Notes under the pieces: model-generated
What the model saw: only the letters and a program-made list of their open reading frames with translations
What the model was told of the DNA's origin: nothing
Databases searched by the model: none
Made by a program: the position numbers and the translations under genes
DNA from: Firmicutes bacterium CAG:582
Lineage (GTDB): Bacteria > Bacillota_I > Bacilli_A > RF39 > UBA660
Length of the DNA stretch: 38,416 nucleotides
Direction of reading: 5' to 3'
Assembly: GCA_000435515.1 (NCBI GenBank)
Contig: FR884180.1
Span: 48,105 to 86,520 of the forward strand
Shown: piece by piece, positions 7,835 to 16,468 of the stretch
Numbering within the stretch: the stretch's first letter is position 1
Layout: each line of letters opens with the position of its first letter

Positions 7835-9994
7835 TTATGCCTCAGCATCTTTGTTATCAATATGAATAACCCTATCGTGGATTTCTTGTGTTCTTCCTTT
7901 ATTCCAGAAGTTTGTACCAATATATCCACAAGTACGTCTTGCAACATTTAATGTATCATGGTTTCTATTACCACAATTTGGACAATACCATTCAAGATTA
8001 TCATCAAGCAATATTTCACCATCATAACCACATTCTTGGCAATAATCTGATTTAGTATTAAGTTCGGCATACATGATATTATCATATATAAATTTGATTA
8101 CTTCCATTACAGAAGCTAAGTTGTTTGTTAAGTTAGGTGTTTCAATATAACTTATAGCACCACCTGGACTTAATTTTTGGAATTCACTTTCTAGTTTTAA
8201 TTTAGTGAAGGCATCTATTTCTTCAAATACGGGAACATGATATGAATTTGTAATATAATCACGATCAGTTATTCCTTTAATCTTACCAAATCTCTCTCTT
8301 AAGCATTTTGCAAACTTATAAGTTGTTGCTTCAATTGGAGTTCCATAAACACTGTAGTCAATATCTTCATCGGCTTTCCACTCGTTACATTTATCATTTA
8401 ATCTTTGCATTACTTGAATACCAAAATCATGTCCTGTTCCACCATCAGTGTGGCTTGATCCTGTCATATATTTAACACATTCATAAAGGCCAGCATATCC
8501 AAGCGAGATTGTTGAATATCCATGATGTAAAAGTTCATGAATACACTCTCCTTTTTTTAGTCTTGCAAGTGCGCCATTTTGCCATAATATAGGTGCTACA
8601 TCACTTGATACTTTAGATAAACGTTTATGTCTAATTTGAAGAGCTCTATGACAAAGTTCAAGTCTATCATCTAAAATTTTCCAAAATAAATCAGGATCTT
8701 TTTCACTTGATAAAGCTACATCAACAAGATTAATTGTTACAACACCTTGATTAAATCTACCATAGTATTTAGGCTTTCCTTCTTCATCTACATATGGTGT
8801 TAAGAAAGAACGACATCCCATACATGGAAAACATTGACCATTTCCATTTTTATCAATTTTTGTAGCCTTCATTACTTTTTCAGAAATATAATCTGGTACC
8901 ATACGTTTTGCAGTACATTCAGCGGCTAATTTAGTCAAATAATAATATTTTCCTTTTGGATTAATATTGTCTTCTTCAAGTACATAAAGAAGCTTTGGAA
9001 ATGCTGGTGTGATATATACACCTTTTTCATTTTTCATTCCTTGAATTCTTTGTTTTAATACTTCTTCAATAATCATTGCAAGTTCTTCTTTATATTCATC
9101 AGTTTCTCCTAAATATAAACAAACACTTAAGAAAGGAGCTTGTCCATTAGTAGTTGTCATAGAGTTAATTTGATATTGGAAAGTTTGAACACCATCAATT
9201 ATTTCTTTTTTTAAGTCTTCTTCAACAAATTTTTCTTGTTGTTCTTCAGTTAAACCTCTTTTTTTATATTTTTTCTTGTAGTATTCACGACTTGATCTTA
9301 CAAATGGTGCAAGATGTGTCATTGTAATTGTACATCCACCATATTGGCTTGAATTTACTGCTGTAATTAATTGAGTCGCAATTGTCATAGCTGTTAAAAA
9401 TCTATGTGGTTTTTCAATCATTACTCCATTGATATTTGTTCCATTTTGAAGCATATCTTCTAAATTTATTAAATCACAGTTATGTAATGCATTTTGAGCA
9501 AAATAGTCTGCGTCATGAAAATGAATTAAACCTTCATCATGAGCTTTTACAATTTCCTCTGGAAGCAAGAATCTTCTTGTAATGTCTGTTGATGTAATTC
9601 CTGCTAAATAATCTCTTTGAGTTGTCACTATTTTGGCATTTTTGTTAGAATTTTCAGTATTCCAATATTCACTTTCTCCTTCAATAAGTTCTTTGATTGA
9701 AAGATCAGTTGTATTACTTCTTCTTACTAATTCTCTTGTATATCTATAAGTTATATATTGTTTAGCTAATGCATATTTTCCTAAACTCATTAAGCGCATT
9801 TCAATTATATCTTGAATATCTTCTACAAGAATTCTTTTCTTTTTCAAACCTTCAATATATTTTATTATATTTCTTATTTGAATATCTGTTACGCGATCTT
9901 CTTCAGCAACTTCACTGTTGGCTTTCTTTATCGCAATTTCAATTTTTTCTGGACAATAATCGACCATATGCCCATCTCTTTTAATTACCTTCAT
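7835..9994 (-). CDS. nrdD: Anaerobic ribonucleoside-triphosphate reductase, glycyl-radical enzyme
   Basis: Reduces ribonucleoside triphosphates to deoxyribonucleotides under anoxic conditions. An ATP-cone regulatory domain occupies about residues 1-95 (MKVIKRDGHMVDYCPEKI...). The catalytic barrel follows, then a four-cysteine zinc site (CQECG...CPNCG, about 655-680), then the glycyl-radical loop RRTCGYIG with the radical at Gly690. That glycine lies 30 residues from the end, close to the 32 I recall for Escherichia coli NrdD. The length of 719 aa is normal. The start at 9994 has a strong AAGGTGGAGGT site. First gene of the nrdD-nrdG-dut operon, transcribed divergently from a Crp/Fnr-type regulator across a 20-bp palindrome. 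Confidence 0.97.
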   Translation of the reverse strand: MKVIKRDGHMVDYCPEKIEIAIKKANSEVAEEDRVTDIQIRNIIKYIEGLKKKRILVEDIQDIIEMRLMSLGKYALAKQYITYRYTRELVRRSNTTDLSIKELIEGESEYWNTENSNKNAKIVTTQRDYLAGITSTDITRRFLLPEEIVKAHDEGLIHFHDADYFAQNALHNCDLINLEDMLQNGTNINGVMIEKPHRFLTAMTIATQLITAVNSSQYGGCTITMTHLAPFVRSSREYYKKKYKKRGLTEEQQEKFVEEDLKKEIIDGVQTFQYQINSMTTTNGQAPFLSVCLYLGETDEYKEELAMIIEEVLKQRIQGMKNEKGVYITPAFPKLLYVLEEDNINPKGKYYYLTKLAAECTAKRMVPDYISEKVMKATKIDKNGNGQCFPCMGCRSFLTPYVDEEGKPKYYGRFNQGVVTINLVDVALSSEKDPDLFWKILDDRLELCHRALQIRHKRLSKVSSDVAPILWQNGALARLKKGECIHELLHHGYSTISLGYAGLYECVKYMTGSSHTDGGTGHDFGIQVMQRLNDKCNEWKADEDIDYSVYGTPIEATTYKFAKCLRERFGKIKGITDRDYITNSYHVPVFEEIDAFTKLKLESEFQKLSPGGAISYIETPNLTNNLASVMEVIKFIYDNIMYAELNTKSDYCQECGYDGEILLDDNLEWYCPNCGNRNHDTLNVARRTCGYIGTNFWNKGRTQEIHDRVIHIDNKDAEA

Positions 9995-10025
9995 ATTAAT
10001 TTTACCTCCACCTTAATACGTTCTA

Positions 10026-10031
10026 AATATA
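10026..10031 (-). promoter_or_regulatory. Possible -10 of the nrdD promoter
   Basis: On the minus strand TATATT lies 32 nt upstream of the nrdD ATG. No good -35 is seen. The palindrome at 10052-10071 is centred about 42 bp upstream of the start site this -10 would give, the class II position where a Crp/Fnr protein replaces a -35. Inference. Confidence 0.35.
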
Positions 10032-10051
10032 ACACAAATACCATTTTTATT

Positions 10052-10071
10052 ATTGTTGCAATTGCAACAAT
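10052..10071. promoter_or_regulatory. Perfect 20-bp palindrome, likely operator between nrdD and its divergent regulator
   Basis: The half-site ATTGTTGCAA is followed directly by its exact reverse complement. The length and symmetry suit a dimeric Crp/Fnr-family protein, one of which is encoded 38 bp away. On the plus strand it overlaps the -35 of that regulator gene, suggesting autorepression. On the minus strand it is placed for activation of nrdD. It does not match the NrdR box or the classical Fnr TTGAT-N4-ATCAA site. Confidence 0.7.
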
Positions 10072-10090
10072 TTTATATTTTTGATAAAAT
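10062..10090 (+). promoter_or_regulatory. Promoter of the Crp/Fnr-type regulator gene
   Basis: TTGCAA (10062-10067), a 17-bp spacer and TAAAAT (10085-10090). The -35 lies inside the right half of the palindrome. Transcription starting near 10097 gives a short leader that still includes the GAGGTG ribosome binding site. Confidence 0.6.
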
Positions 10091-10109
10091 TTTACTATAG
10101 AGGTGTAAA

Positions 10110-10730
10110 ATGGAAAAATTATTTGACAAAATAAATGACAATGAAAGAAATTTAATATTAAAAGAGTTTGAAGCAGCAACCGTAAATTATAAAAAAAATC
10201 AATTAGTTTTATCATCAGTAAAAGCTAATATTATTGGAATCGTTTTGGAAGGATTAATACAAATAGTTAAAACCGATTATGACGGGAATTCTATAATATC
10301 TGAGGAAATAAGTGAAGGAAAAGTATTTGGAACTATGCTTAACAATCTAGATGATAATGAATGTTCAATTATTGCCAAAGAAGATAGTAAAATTTTAATT
10401 ATCGAATATGATATGATTTCTTCTTCCAATAATTTTAAACCATATATTACGAAGTTTCTAAAAAACCTTTTAAATATTACAACTGATATAGTTAAAGAAA
10501 AAAATGACCATATTCAAATATTAACTAAAAGATCAATTAGAGATAAGATTTTAGAATATATTAATATAAATAGAGTCCCTGGTTCAAAAATTATTTATTT
10601 ACCATTTTCATATACTGACTTTGCCAATTATTTAGCTGTTGATAGATGTGCGATGAGTCGTGAACTAAAGAATTTAAAGGAAGATGGAATAATTGAAACT
10701 AAAGGAAAAAGAATATATCTTAACATTTAG
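10110..10730 (+). CDS. Crp/Fnr-family transcription regulator
   Basis: The first 120 or so residues look like a cyclic-nucleotide-binding-fold effector domain. A long dimerisation helix follows (about 120-150). A C-terminal winged helix (about 160-206) has the recognition segment FANYLAVDRCAMSRELKNL and the wing GIIETKGKRIYL. It lacks the N-terminal cysteine cluster of Fnr: only two cysteines are present, one in the sensor domain and one in the DNA-recognition helix. It therefore probably does not bind an Fnr-type Fe-S cluster. Its place across a palindrome from nrdD suggests it controls anaerobic deoxynucleotide synthesis and itself. The ligand cannot be deduced. The stop codon lies in the loop of the terminator hairpin. 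Confidence 0.85.
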   Translation: MEKLFDKINDNERNLILKEFEAATVNYKKNQLVLSSVKANIIGIVLEGLIQIVKTDYDGNSIISEEISEGKVFGTMLNNLDDNECSIIAKEDSKILIIEYDMISSSNNFKPYITKFLKNLLNITTDIVKEKNDHIQILTKRSIRDKILEYININRVPGSKIIYLPFSYTDFANYLAVDRCAMSRELKNLKEDGIIETKGKRIYLNI

Positions 10731-10740
10731 ATATATTCTT
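10709..10740. terminator. Bidirectional terminator containing both convergent stop codons
   Basis: A perfect 12-bp stem, AAGAATATATCT/AGATATATTCTT with an 8-nt loop, has T runs on both strands. It ends the plus-strand regulator gene and the minus-strand gene at 10720. The stop codons at 10728-10730 (plus) and 10722-10720 (minus) lie at or in the loop. Confidence 0.85.
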
Positions 10741-11595
10741 TTTTATTATTCTTTTTATTTTTTCTTTATCAATTTCATATATTTTATCATTTTCATCTTT
10801 TACACAAACTTTAGAAAAGTAATCTAAACATCCTTTTATACCTTCTTTATAAGTTTGGTTATCTATATAACCTGTTTCATAATTTCTTACTATATGTTTT
10901 ATTGCAAGTTCTAATAAATAAAAGCATATATAATTGAAACTAGCAGCAATACCTTTTATATTCGGATTTTCTGAATCATCTGAATAATAATTTTCAAAAC
11001 AGATTTTATCAAATGCTTTAATAAATTTATCAGTTTTTTTAAAGCCATTAAAATCTACTAAATAAGCATAAAAGGTATAAAAGTCAGCAGCAAAGTAACA
11101 TTTGAATAAAAAATTTCCTAATATATCATATAAAATGCTGCAAAGAAATTTTTCAACCACATACGTATCACTTATTTCATCATGATTTTTAGTTATTCCT
11201 TTAAATAACATTTCGTCTAAAAGGACTGTTACACCTTCATTTAGTCCAGTTCCTATTCTTTCGCAATTTTCATCTATTACACTTAAACCTGAGTAAACCA
11301 TGTTATCAGTTCTCAAAGTGCTTGAAGCATGTAATAATTCGTGCCATATGCAATCAATGTAATTTCTTTTCTTTACAAGTATGTTATTTGTAAACAAATC
11401 ATACATAGCTTCTTCGTCATTTGGAAAACTTCTACATGTAATGACATTCAAAGTCTTACAATTATCTTCAAAAATAGTCGCTGAAAATCCTTTTCTTTTT
11501 AGTCTTTCTATAAATACTTTTTTTATTTTAGATTCATTAAATAATCTATTATTTTTCTCTTTACTTTTTAATTTTTTATACTCAAAATAGTTCAT
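10720..11595 (-). CDS. Putative cytosolic zinc metallopeptidase-like protein (HExxH), 291 aa
   Basis: The central segment IWHELLHASS (near residue 85) is a canonical HExxH zinc motif. About 35 residues later comes GLNEGVTVLLDEML, where the NEG glutamate could be the third ligand, as in gluzincins. No signal peptide or membrane segment is present, so it should act in the cytoplasm. The rest is helical and cysteine-containing. The ATG at 11595 has AAGGTGAATTGT upstream; an in-frame GTG at 11604 sits inside that site and is unlikely. The gene stands alone, 45 bp beyond dnaJ and its terminator. I do not recognise the family; proteolytic activity is inferred from the motif alone, and it could be a phage-derived or domesticated peptidase. 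Confidence 0.75.
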   Translation of the reverse strand: MNYFEYKKLKSKEKNNRLFNESKIKKVFIERLKRKGFSATIFEDNCKTLNVITCRSFPNDEEAMYDLFTNNILVKKRNYIDCIWHELLHASSTLRTDNMVYSGLSVIDENCERIGTGLNEGVTVLLDEMLFKGITKNHDEISDTYVVEKFLCSILYDILGNFLFKCYFAADFYTFYAYLVDFNGFKKTDKFIKAFDKICFENYYSDDSENPNIKGIAASFNYICFYLLELAIKHIVRNYETGYIDNQTYKEGIKGCLDYFSKVCVKDENDKIYEIDKEKIKRIIKKNISKC

Positions 11596-11623
11596 ACAAT
11601 TCACCTTGGTCCACTATTATATC

Positions 11624-11652
11624 AAAAAACAGAAGAAATGTTAATCTTCTGT
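11624..11652 (-). terminator. Terminator of the chaperone operon, after dnaJ
   Basis: On the minus strand an 8-bp stem, ACAGAAGA/TCTTCTGT with an 8-nt loop, is followed by a T run. The 5' arm lies inside the last dnaJ codons. Confidence 0.85.
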
Positions 11653-12765
11653 ATATTTGTTGTATTTTTTAAATTCAGCATCAGTATCTAGTTTAGTTTC
11701 TGATAAAGATTTAAATAGTTTCTTTTGTTCTCTATCAAGTTTTGTTGGAATTATTACTTTTATTATTCCATACATATCACCTTTACGACCAGTTTTTTCG
11801 TCATCTACGCCTTTTCCTCTAAATTTAAATTTATCACCATTTTGGCAACCAGCAGGGATTTCAGAAATAATTGTTCCTTGAATAGTTGGAATTTCTTTTT
11901 TACATCCTAAAGTAGCTTCTATTATTGTTAACGGAATAGTTACATATATATCTCTTCCTTCACGAGTAAATATCTCATGATTAGCAACTTTAAACTCGAT
12001 GTAAATATCTCCGTTTGGCCCACCATTTGCTCCAACGCCAGCTTTTCCAGCCATACGCATTGTATCACCATTTTCAACTCCACGTGGTACATGTAAGTTG
12101 AAAGTCTTGCTTATATTGTTATAACCTTTTCCCGAACAAGCAGCACATTTTTCTTTAAATGTATAACCATTTCCTCCACAGTTTGGACAAGTTGTTTCAG
12201 TTTGGAAAATACCAAACATAGTTCTTTGTTCAGATACTACTCTACCGCGACCTTTACAAGTTGAACAAGTTGTTTGACCAGATCCACCTAAACCATTACA
12301 AGATTTACAAGCATCATTGATGTTAACTTTAAACGTTTTATCACAACCATAAACAGCTTCATCAAAAGTTAAGCTCATTTTAACTACAACATCTTCACCT
12401 TTTTGTTTACGAGGTCCACGACTTTTTCTTCCTCCACCCATCATGGATTCAAAAATGCTTCCTAAATCAAAGTCATCAAAATCAAAGCCAGAGAATCCTT
12501 CAAAGCCTCCAAATCCAGAAGCTCCTCCACCAGTTCCATCAAAAGCAGCATGTCCAAATTGATCATATTGGCTTCTCTTTTGCTTATCGCTTAAAACAGC
12601 GTAAGCTTCACCGATTTCTTTAAATTTTTCTTCGGCCCCAGGTTCTTTATTTATATCTGGATGATATTGCTTAGCAAGTTTTCTAAATGCACGTTTTATT
12701 TCTTCGTCTGTTGCTGTTTTAGACACTCCTAAAACCTCATAGTAATCTCTTTTACTTGCAGCCAT
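11641..12765 (-). CDS. dnaJ: Chaperone DnaJ (Hsp40)
   Basis: DnaJ delivers unfolded proteins to DnaK and stimulates its ATPase. The J domain (residues 1-70) carries His35-Pro36-Asp37. A glycine/phenylalanine-rich linker (about 75-105) follows. The zinc domain has four CxxCxGxG repeats (CKSCNGLG, CSTCKGRG, CPNCGGNG, CAACSGKG), then come the C-terminal substrate-binding barrels. 374 aa is standard. It starts one base after the pepF stop, with AAAGGAGAG inside pepF, so it is cotranslated with the peptidase. Last gene of the hrcA operon. Confidence 0.98.
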   Translation of the reverse strand: MAASKRDYYEVLGVSKTATDEEIKRAFRKLAKQYHPDINKEPGAEEKFKEIGEAYAVLSDKQKRSQYDQFGHAAFDGTGGGASGFGGFEGFSGFDFDDFDLGSIFESMMGGGRKSRGPRKQKGEDVVVKMSLTFDEAVYGCDKTFKVNINDACKSCNGLGGSGQTTCSTCKGRGRVVSEQRTMFGIFQTETTCPNCGGNGYTFKEKCAACSGKGYNNISKTFNLHVPRGVENGDTMRMAGKAGVGANGGPNGDIYIEFKVANHEIFTREGRDIYVTIPLTIIEATLGCKKEIPTIQGTIISEIPAGCQNGDKFKFRGKGVDDEKTGRKGDMYGIIKVIIPTKLDREQKKLFKSLSETKLDTDAEFKKYNKYTED

Positions 12766-12766
12766 A

Positions 12767-14557
12767 TTAACTCTCCTTTACTTCTTTAAATTTATCTAAA
12801 AGTGAATCATAGAAGTCCATTGCTTCTTCATAAATGGTTTTATCCTCTAAATTAACACTTAAAACTTTATAAGCATCTTCTACACTTACATCTGAACCAA
12901 TTTTTAAGAATTCTAGATATTTATCCAATACCTCTTTATTTCCTTCAATAATATTTTTAGCTATGAATGAGGCAACAGATGCCGATATAGAATAGCTATA
13001 TAAATAGAAATTTCTAAAATAATGTCCTCTTAAACACCATCCGTTTTTTTGATATTCATGATCTAAAGATTCTTTATTATTAAAATTTAATATTTCTTTT
13101 TCTACCAAATTATCCAACAAAGCTGCTGTTAAAGAGCCACCTTTTTCAACTATATCATACATTTTTCTCTCAATGTTTCCTTCAATTACAGCTCCAATTA
13201 TATTAGCATCAATTATATCGATGGCATTAGAAAGTCCCGTTAAAGCCTCATCTTTATCGCCTAAGTTAGACATATAATAAGATAATATGAATTCATTTGT
13301 TAAAGATGCAACTTCACCTGTTAATGGGTTATTTGTAGAATAAAGTGGCATATTATTTTCAACAATATATTGATGATTTACGTTATGCCCACTTTCGTGA
13401 GCAATTGTTGATACATTATTAAAATTTCCATTAAAACTCATAAGTATTTTACCATCATGTTCATTAAATGCTGAGACACTGTAGGCTCCATTAGTTTTTC
13501 CTTTATATTGACAGAAATCTATACTTTTTGAATCAAAGATATGTTTAAAATGACTTAAATAATCCTCTCCTAAAGGAGCTAATGCTTTAAATAAAAGTTC
13601 TTTTGCTTCCTCAATCGTATATTCTTTGTTATCTTTAGCTAAATCAAGTACACTATCCCATGGCATCAATTTATCTAGACCTAAAACTTCTCCTCTTAGT
13701 TTTTTAGCTTTTATATTAAGGTCTTTACGTTCTTCAACAACACTTGTTAATGTGTCAAAGACTTTTTCAGGTAATTTTATAGAAAATAGTTTTCTCTCCC
13801 ATGAGCTATTAAAATGATATATTTTGGCAATAGCAACATGCTCTTTTACATAATCATTTAAAGCGATTGCAATAATTGGGGCATATCTTCTAACGACACT
13901 GTGAAATTGTAAATAAATTTCTTTACGCTTTTCTCTTCCACTTTTTTTCATTAACTTACGATAATTAGTTAAAGTAAGAGTTTCTTCCGTACCATCTTCT
14001 AGTGTTACTTTACCATAATCGTTACAACTGTTTAAAATAGTTGATTGTATACTTGAATATGTACCAAGGTTACCTGCTAATAAAGATCCAACTCTTTCTT
14101 CATCTTCAGTCAAAGAATGATCTTTAAAACGATAACTCTCATCCAAATAACTCTTATATTTAAGCAAAGATTCATCTTTAAATAAAGATTCATACTCCTC
14201 TTTACTTAAAGCAATTAATTCTGGTGTAAAGAAACTTGATTCATATACATATTCAGTTAATAGATTTAGTACATTTAATCTTTTTTCTTTAGCTTCATCG
14301 TTTGCTAAATCTTCATCTTGAAGAAGATATGTATAAGCATCTAATCTTTCTAAGCATCCGCCTAATTCAATATCAAATTCCATATATTCACGTAATTTTT
14401 TGCTATCTTTAGTACAACCTACAAAGTCTTTTAATTTTTTTAAATTTTCTTTAACAAAATTTATCTTCGCTTGATAATCTTTTTCATCTTTAACAAAATT
14501 GGATAAATCCCATTTATATTTTTCAGGTACTTCTTTTCTACTATTATAACTTTTCAC
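12767..14557 (-). CDS. pepF: Oligoendopeptidase F-like M3 metallopeptidase, inserted between dnaK and dnaJ
   Basis: A cytosolic zinc endopeptidase that cuts short peptides. The M3 zinc motif TIAHESGH carries His387, Glu388 and His391, with a downstream GEVASLTNE segment giving the third ligand (about Glu415). The length of about 596 aa fits PepF. The start is the GTG at 14557, preceded by TAGGAGTGG. The frame remains open upstream, but that stretch is the dnaK-pepF hairpin and has no site of its own. It sits between dnaK and dnaJ in the CIRCE-controlled operon, an unusual neighbour that suggests coupling of peptide clearance to protein stress. The exact substrate range is not deducible. Confidence 0.92.
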   Translation of the reverse strand: MKSYNSRKEVPEKYKWDLSNFVKDEKDYQAKINFVKENLKKLKDFVGCTKDSKKLREYMEFDIELGGCLERLDAYTYLLQDEDLANDEAKEKRLNVLNLLTEYVYESSFFTPELIALSKEEYESLFKDESLLKYKSYLDESYRFKDHSLTEDEERVGSLLAGNLGTYSSIQSTILNSCNDYGKVTLEDGTEETLTLTNYRKLMKKSGREKRKEIYLQFHSVVRRYAPIIAIALNDYVKEHVAIAKIYHFNSSWERKLFSIKLPEKVFDTLTSVVEERKDLNIKAKKLRGEVLGLDKLMPWDSVLDLAKDNKEYTIEEAKELLFKALAPLGEDYLSHFKHIFDSKSIDFCQYKGKTNGAYSVSAFNEHDGKILMSFNGNFNNVSTIAHESGHNVNHQYIVENNMPLYSTNNPLTGEVASLTNEFILSYYMSNLGDKDEALTGLSNAIDIIDANIIGAVIEGNIERKMYDIVEKGGSLTAALLDNLVEKEILNFNNKESLDHEYQKNGWCLRGHYFRNFYLYSYSISASVASFIAKNIIEGNKEVLDKYLEFLKIGSDVSVEDAYKVLSVNLEDKTIYEEAMDFYDSLLDKFKEVKES

Positions 14558-14581
14558 TTGATCCACTCCTATAAATTGTCT

Positions 14582-14607
14582 AAAAGTTCTAGTCACCTAG
14601 AACTTTT
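14582..14607 (-). terminator. Strong hairpin between dnaK and pepF, probable partial terminator or processing site
   Basis: On the minus strand a perfect 11-bp stem, AAAAGTTCTAG/CTAGAACTTTT, encloses a GTGA (GNRA-type) tetraloop. The tail after it is short (TTTTAGACAATT) and not a full T run. I read it as an attenuator or mRNA stabilising/processing element lowering pepF-dnaJ expression relative to dnaK, not as a complete stop. Confidence 0.6.
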
Positions 14608-14626
14608 AAACTACTATTTTTCATTT

Positions 14627-16453
14627 TTAATTTTTGTCAACAAATTCAGCATTTGTTACATCTTCAGCTTGATCATTATTTGATGATTCAGCACCTTGAG
14701 CATTTTGAGCATTCTTAGCTGCTTCTTCATAAACTCTTCCAGCTAAAGCCATAGCTTTTTCATTTAATTTAGTTGTTTTATCTTTAATGTCATCAACATT
14801 GTCACCTTCAAGTGCTTTTCTTAAGTCAGCTGTTAATTCTTCAATTTCTTTCTTTTCATCTTCAGTAACTTTTTCACCTAAATCACGAATAGCGCCTTCA
14901 GCTGCAAATATTGTTTGATCGGCTTCGTTCTTAGCATCAGCTAATGCTTTTCTCTTTTCATCAGCATCTTTATTAGCTTCTGCTTCTTTCATCATCTTAT
15001 CAATTTCTTCATCGCTTAAGTTAGTATTAGAAGTAATTGTGATTTTTTGTTCTTTTCCAGTTCCTAAATCTTTAGCTTTAACATTAACAATACCATTAGC
15101 ATCGATATCAAATGTAACTTCGATTTGAGGCATACCTCTTCTTGCAGGAGGAATATCTGTTAATTGGAATCTTCCAAGTGTTTTATTATCAGCAGCCATT
15201 GGTCTTTCACCTTGTAATACATGAATATCTACAGCTGGTTGATTATCTTGAGCAGTTGAGAATACTTGACTCTTACTTGTTGGAATTGTTGTATTTCTTG
15301 GAATTAATACAGTCATTACATCTCCAAGAGTTTCAATACCAAGTGAAAGTGGAGTTACATCTAGAAGTACTAAGTCTTCTACTTCACCTGTTAATACACC
15401 ACCTTGAATTGCAGCACCCATAGCAACAACTTCATCAGGGTTAACACTTTTATTTGGTTCTTTTCCTAATTCTTTTTTAACTAAGTCTTGAATATAAGGA
15501 ATACGAGTTGAACCACCAACTAATACAACTTGATCAATGTCAGAAGCAGATAATTTAGCATCTTTCATTGCTTTTCTTACTGAATCTAGAGTTGAATCAA
15601 ATAAGTCTTTATTTAAACTTTCGAATTTAGCACGAGATAATTCGCCTTCATAGTTAACAGGTGAACCATTAACTTGTGCAATAAATGGAAGTGAAATTGT
15701 AGCCATTGTAGCATTTGATAAATCTTTTTTAGCTTTTTCAGCTTCGTCTTTAATTCTTTGCATTGCCATTTGGTCACCAGTAACGTCAGCACCAGTTTCA
15801 TTCTTAATTTCACCAACAATGTAATCCATTACACGTTTATCAAAGTCATCTCCACCAAGTCTATTATTACCACTTGTTGCTTTAACTTCATAAACACCAT
15901 CACCTAATTCAAGGATAGATACATCGAATGTTCCACCACCTAAATCGTATACAAGAATAGTTTGTAGTTTATCTTGTTTATCAAGTCCATATGCTAATGC
16001 AGCAGCTGTTGGTTCATTAACAATTCTTTCAACTTCAAGTCCAGCAATTTTACCAGCATTTTTAGTTGCTTGTCTTTCAGCATCATTGAAGTATGCAGGA
16101 ACTGTAATAACTGCTTTTGTAACAGGTTCTCCTAAATAAGCTTCTGCGTCTTTTTTAATCTTAGCTAAGATTTTAGCACTTATTTCCTCTGGTTTAAAAG
16201 TTTTACCCATAGCAGATACAGTTTTATTTGTACCCATTAATCTTTTAATTGATGAAATAGTATTATCAGCATTTGTAACTGCTTGTCTTTTTGCTTGAAT
16301 ACCTACAAGTTCATCACCTTTTTTAGTGAACGCTACTACTGATGGAGTAGTTCTATCCCCTTCTGCATTTGCAATAACTGTTGGAGTTCCTCCTTCAAGT
16401 ACTGCACAACAACTATTAGTTGTTCCTAAGTCAATTCCTATTATTTTTCCCAT
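14627..16453 (-). CDS. dnaK: Chaperone DnaK (Hsp70)
   Basis: ATP-dependent chaperone of the DnaK-DnaJ-GrpE cycle. The ATPase domain (1-about 365) shows IGIDLGTTNS at the start, VYDLGGGTFDVSIL (about 168-181) and the NEPTAAALAYGLDK block. The linker EVEDLVLLDVTPLSLGIE and the substrate-binding domain follow, then a helical lid and an acidic, Asn/Gln-rich tail. The full length of 608 aa is normal for Firmicutes. The AAAGGTGAT site supports the start. It lies 15 nt downstream of grpE. Confidence 0.98.
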   Translation of the reverse strand: MGKIIGIDLGTTNSCCAVLEGGTPTVIANAEGDRTTPSVVAFTKKGDELVGIQAKRQAVTNADNTISSIKRLMGTNKTVSAMGKTFKPEEISAKILAKIKKDAEAYLGEPVTKAVITVPAYFNDAERQATKNAGKIAGLEVERIVNEPTAAALAYGLDKQDKLQTILVYDLGGGTFDVSILELGDGVYEVKATSGNNRLGGDDFDKRVMDYIVGEIKNETGADVTGDQMAMQRIKDEAEKAKKDLSNATMATISLPFIAQVNGSPVNYEGELSRAKFESLNKDLFDSTLDSVRKAMKDAKLSASDIDQVVLVGGSTRIPYIQDLVKKELGKEPNKSVNPDEVVAMGAAIQGGVLTGEVEDLVLLDVTPLSLGIETLGDVMTVLIPRNTTIPTSKSQVFSTAQDNQPAVDIHVLQGERPMAADNKTLGRFQLTDIPPARRGMPQIEVTFDIDANGIVNVKAKDLGTGKEQKITITSNTNLSDEEIDKMMKEAEANKDADEKRKALADAKNEADQTIFAAEGAIRDLGEKVTEDEKKEIEELTADLRKALEGDNVDDIKDKTTKLNEKAMALAGRVYEEAAKNAQNAQGAESSNNDQAEDVTNAEFVDKN

Positions 16454-16468
16454 AATTTATCACCTTTC

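Noticed and set aside
10021..10109. NrdR box controlling nrdD
   Set aside because: I see no pair of NrdR boxes upstream of nrdD. The only strong element is the ATTGTTGCAA palindrome, which does not resemble the NrdR consensus.
14558..14596. N-terminal extension of pepF (MTRTFRQFIGVDQ)
   Set aside because: These bases are the dnaK-pepF hairpin and leader. The GTG at 14557 has TAGGAGTGG at the right distance.
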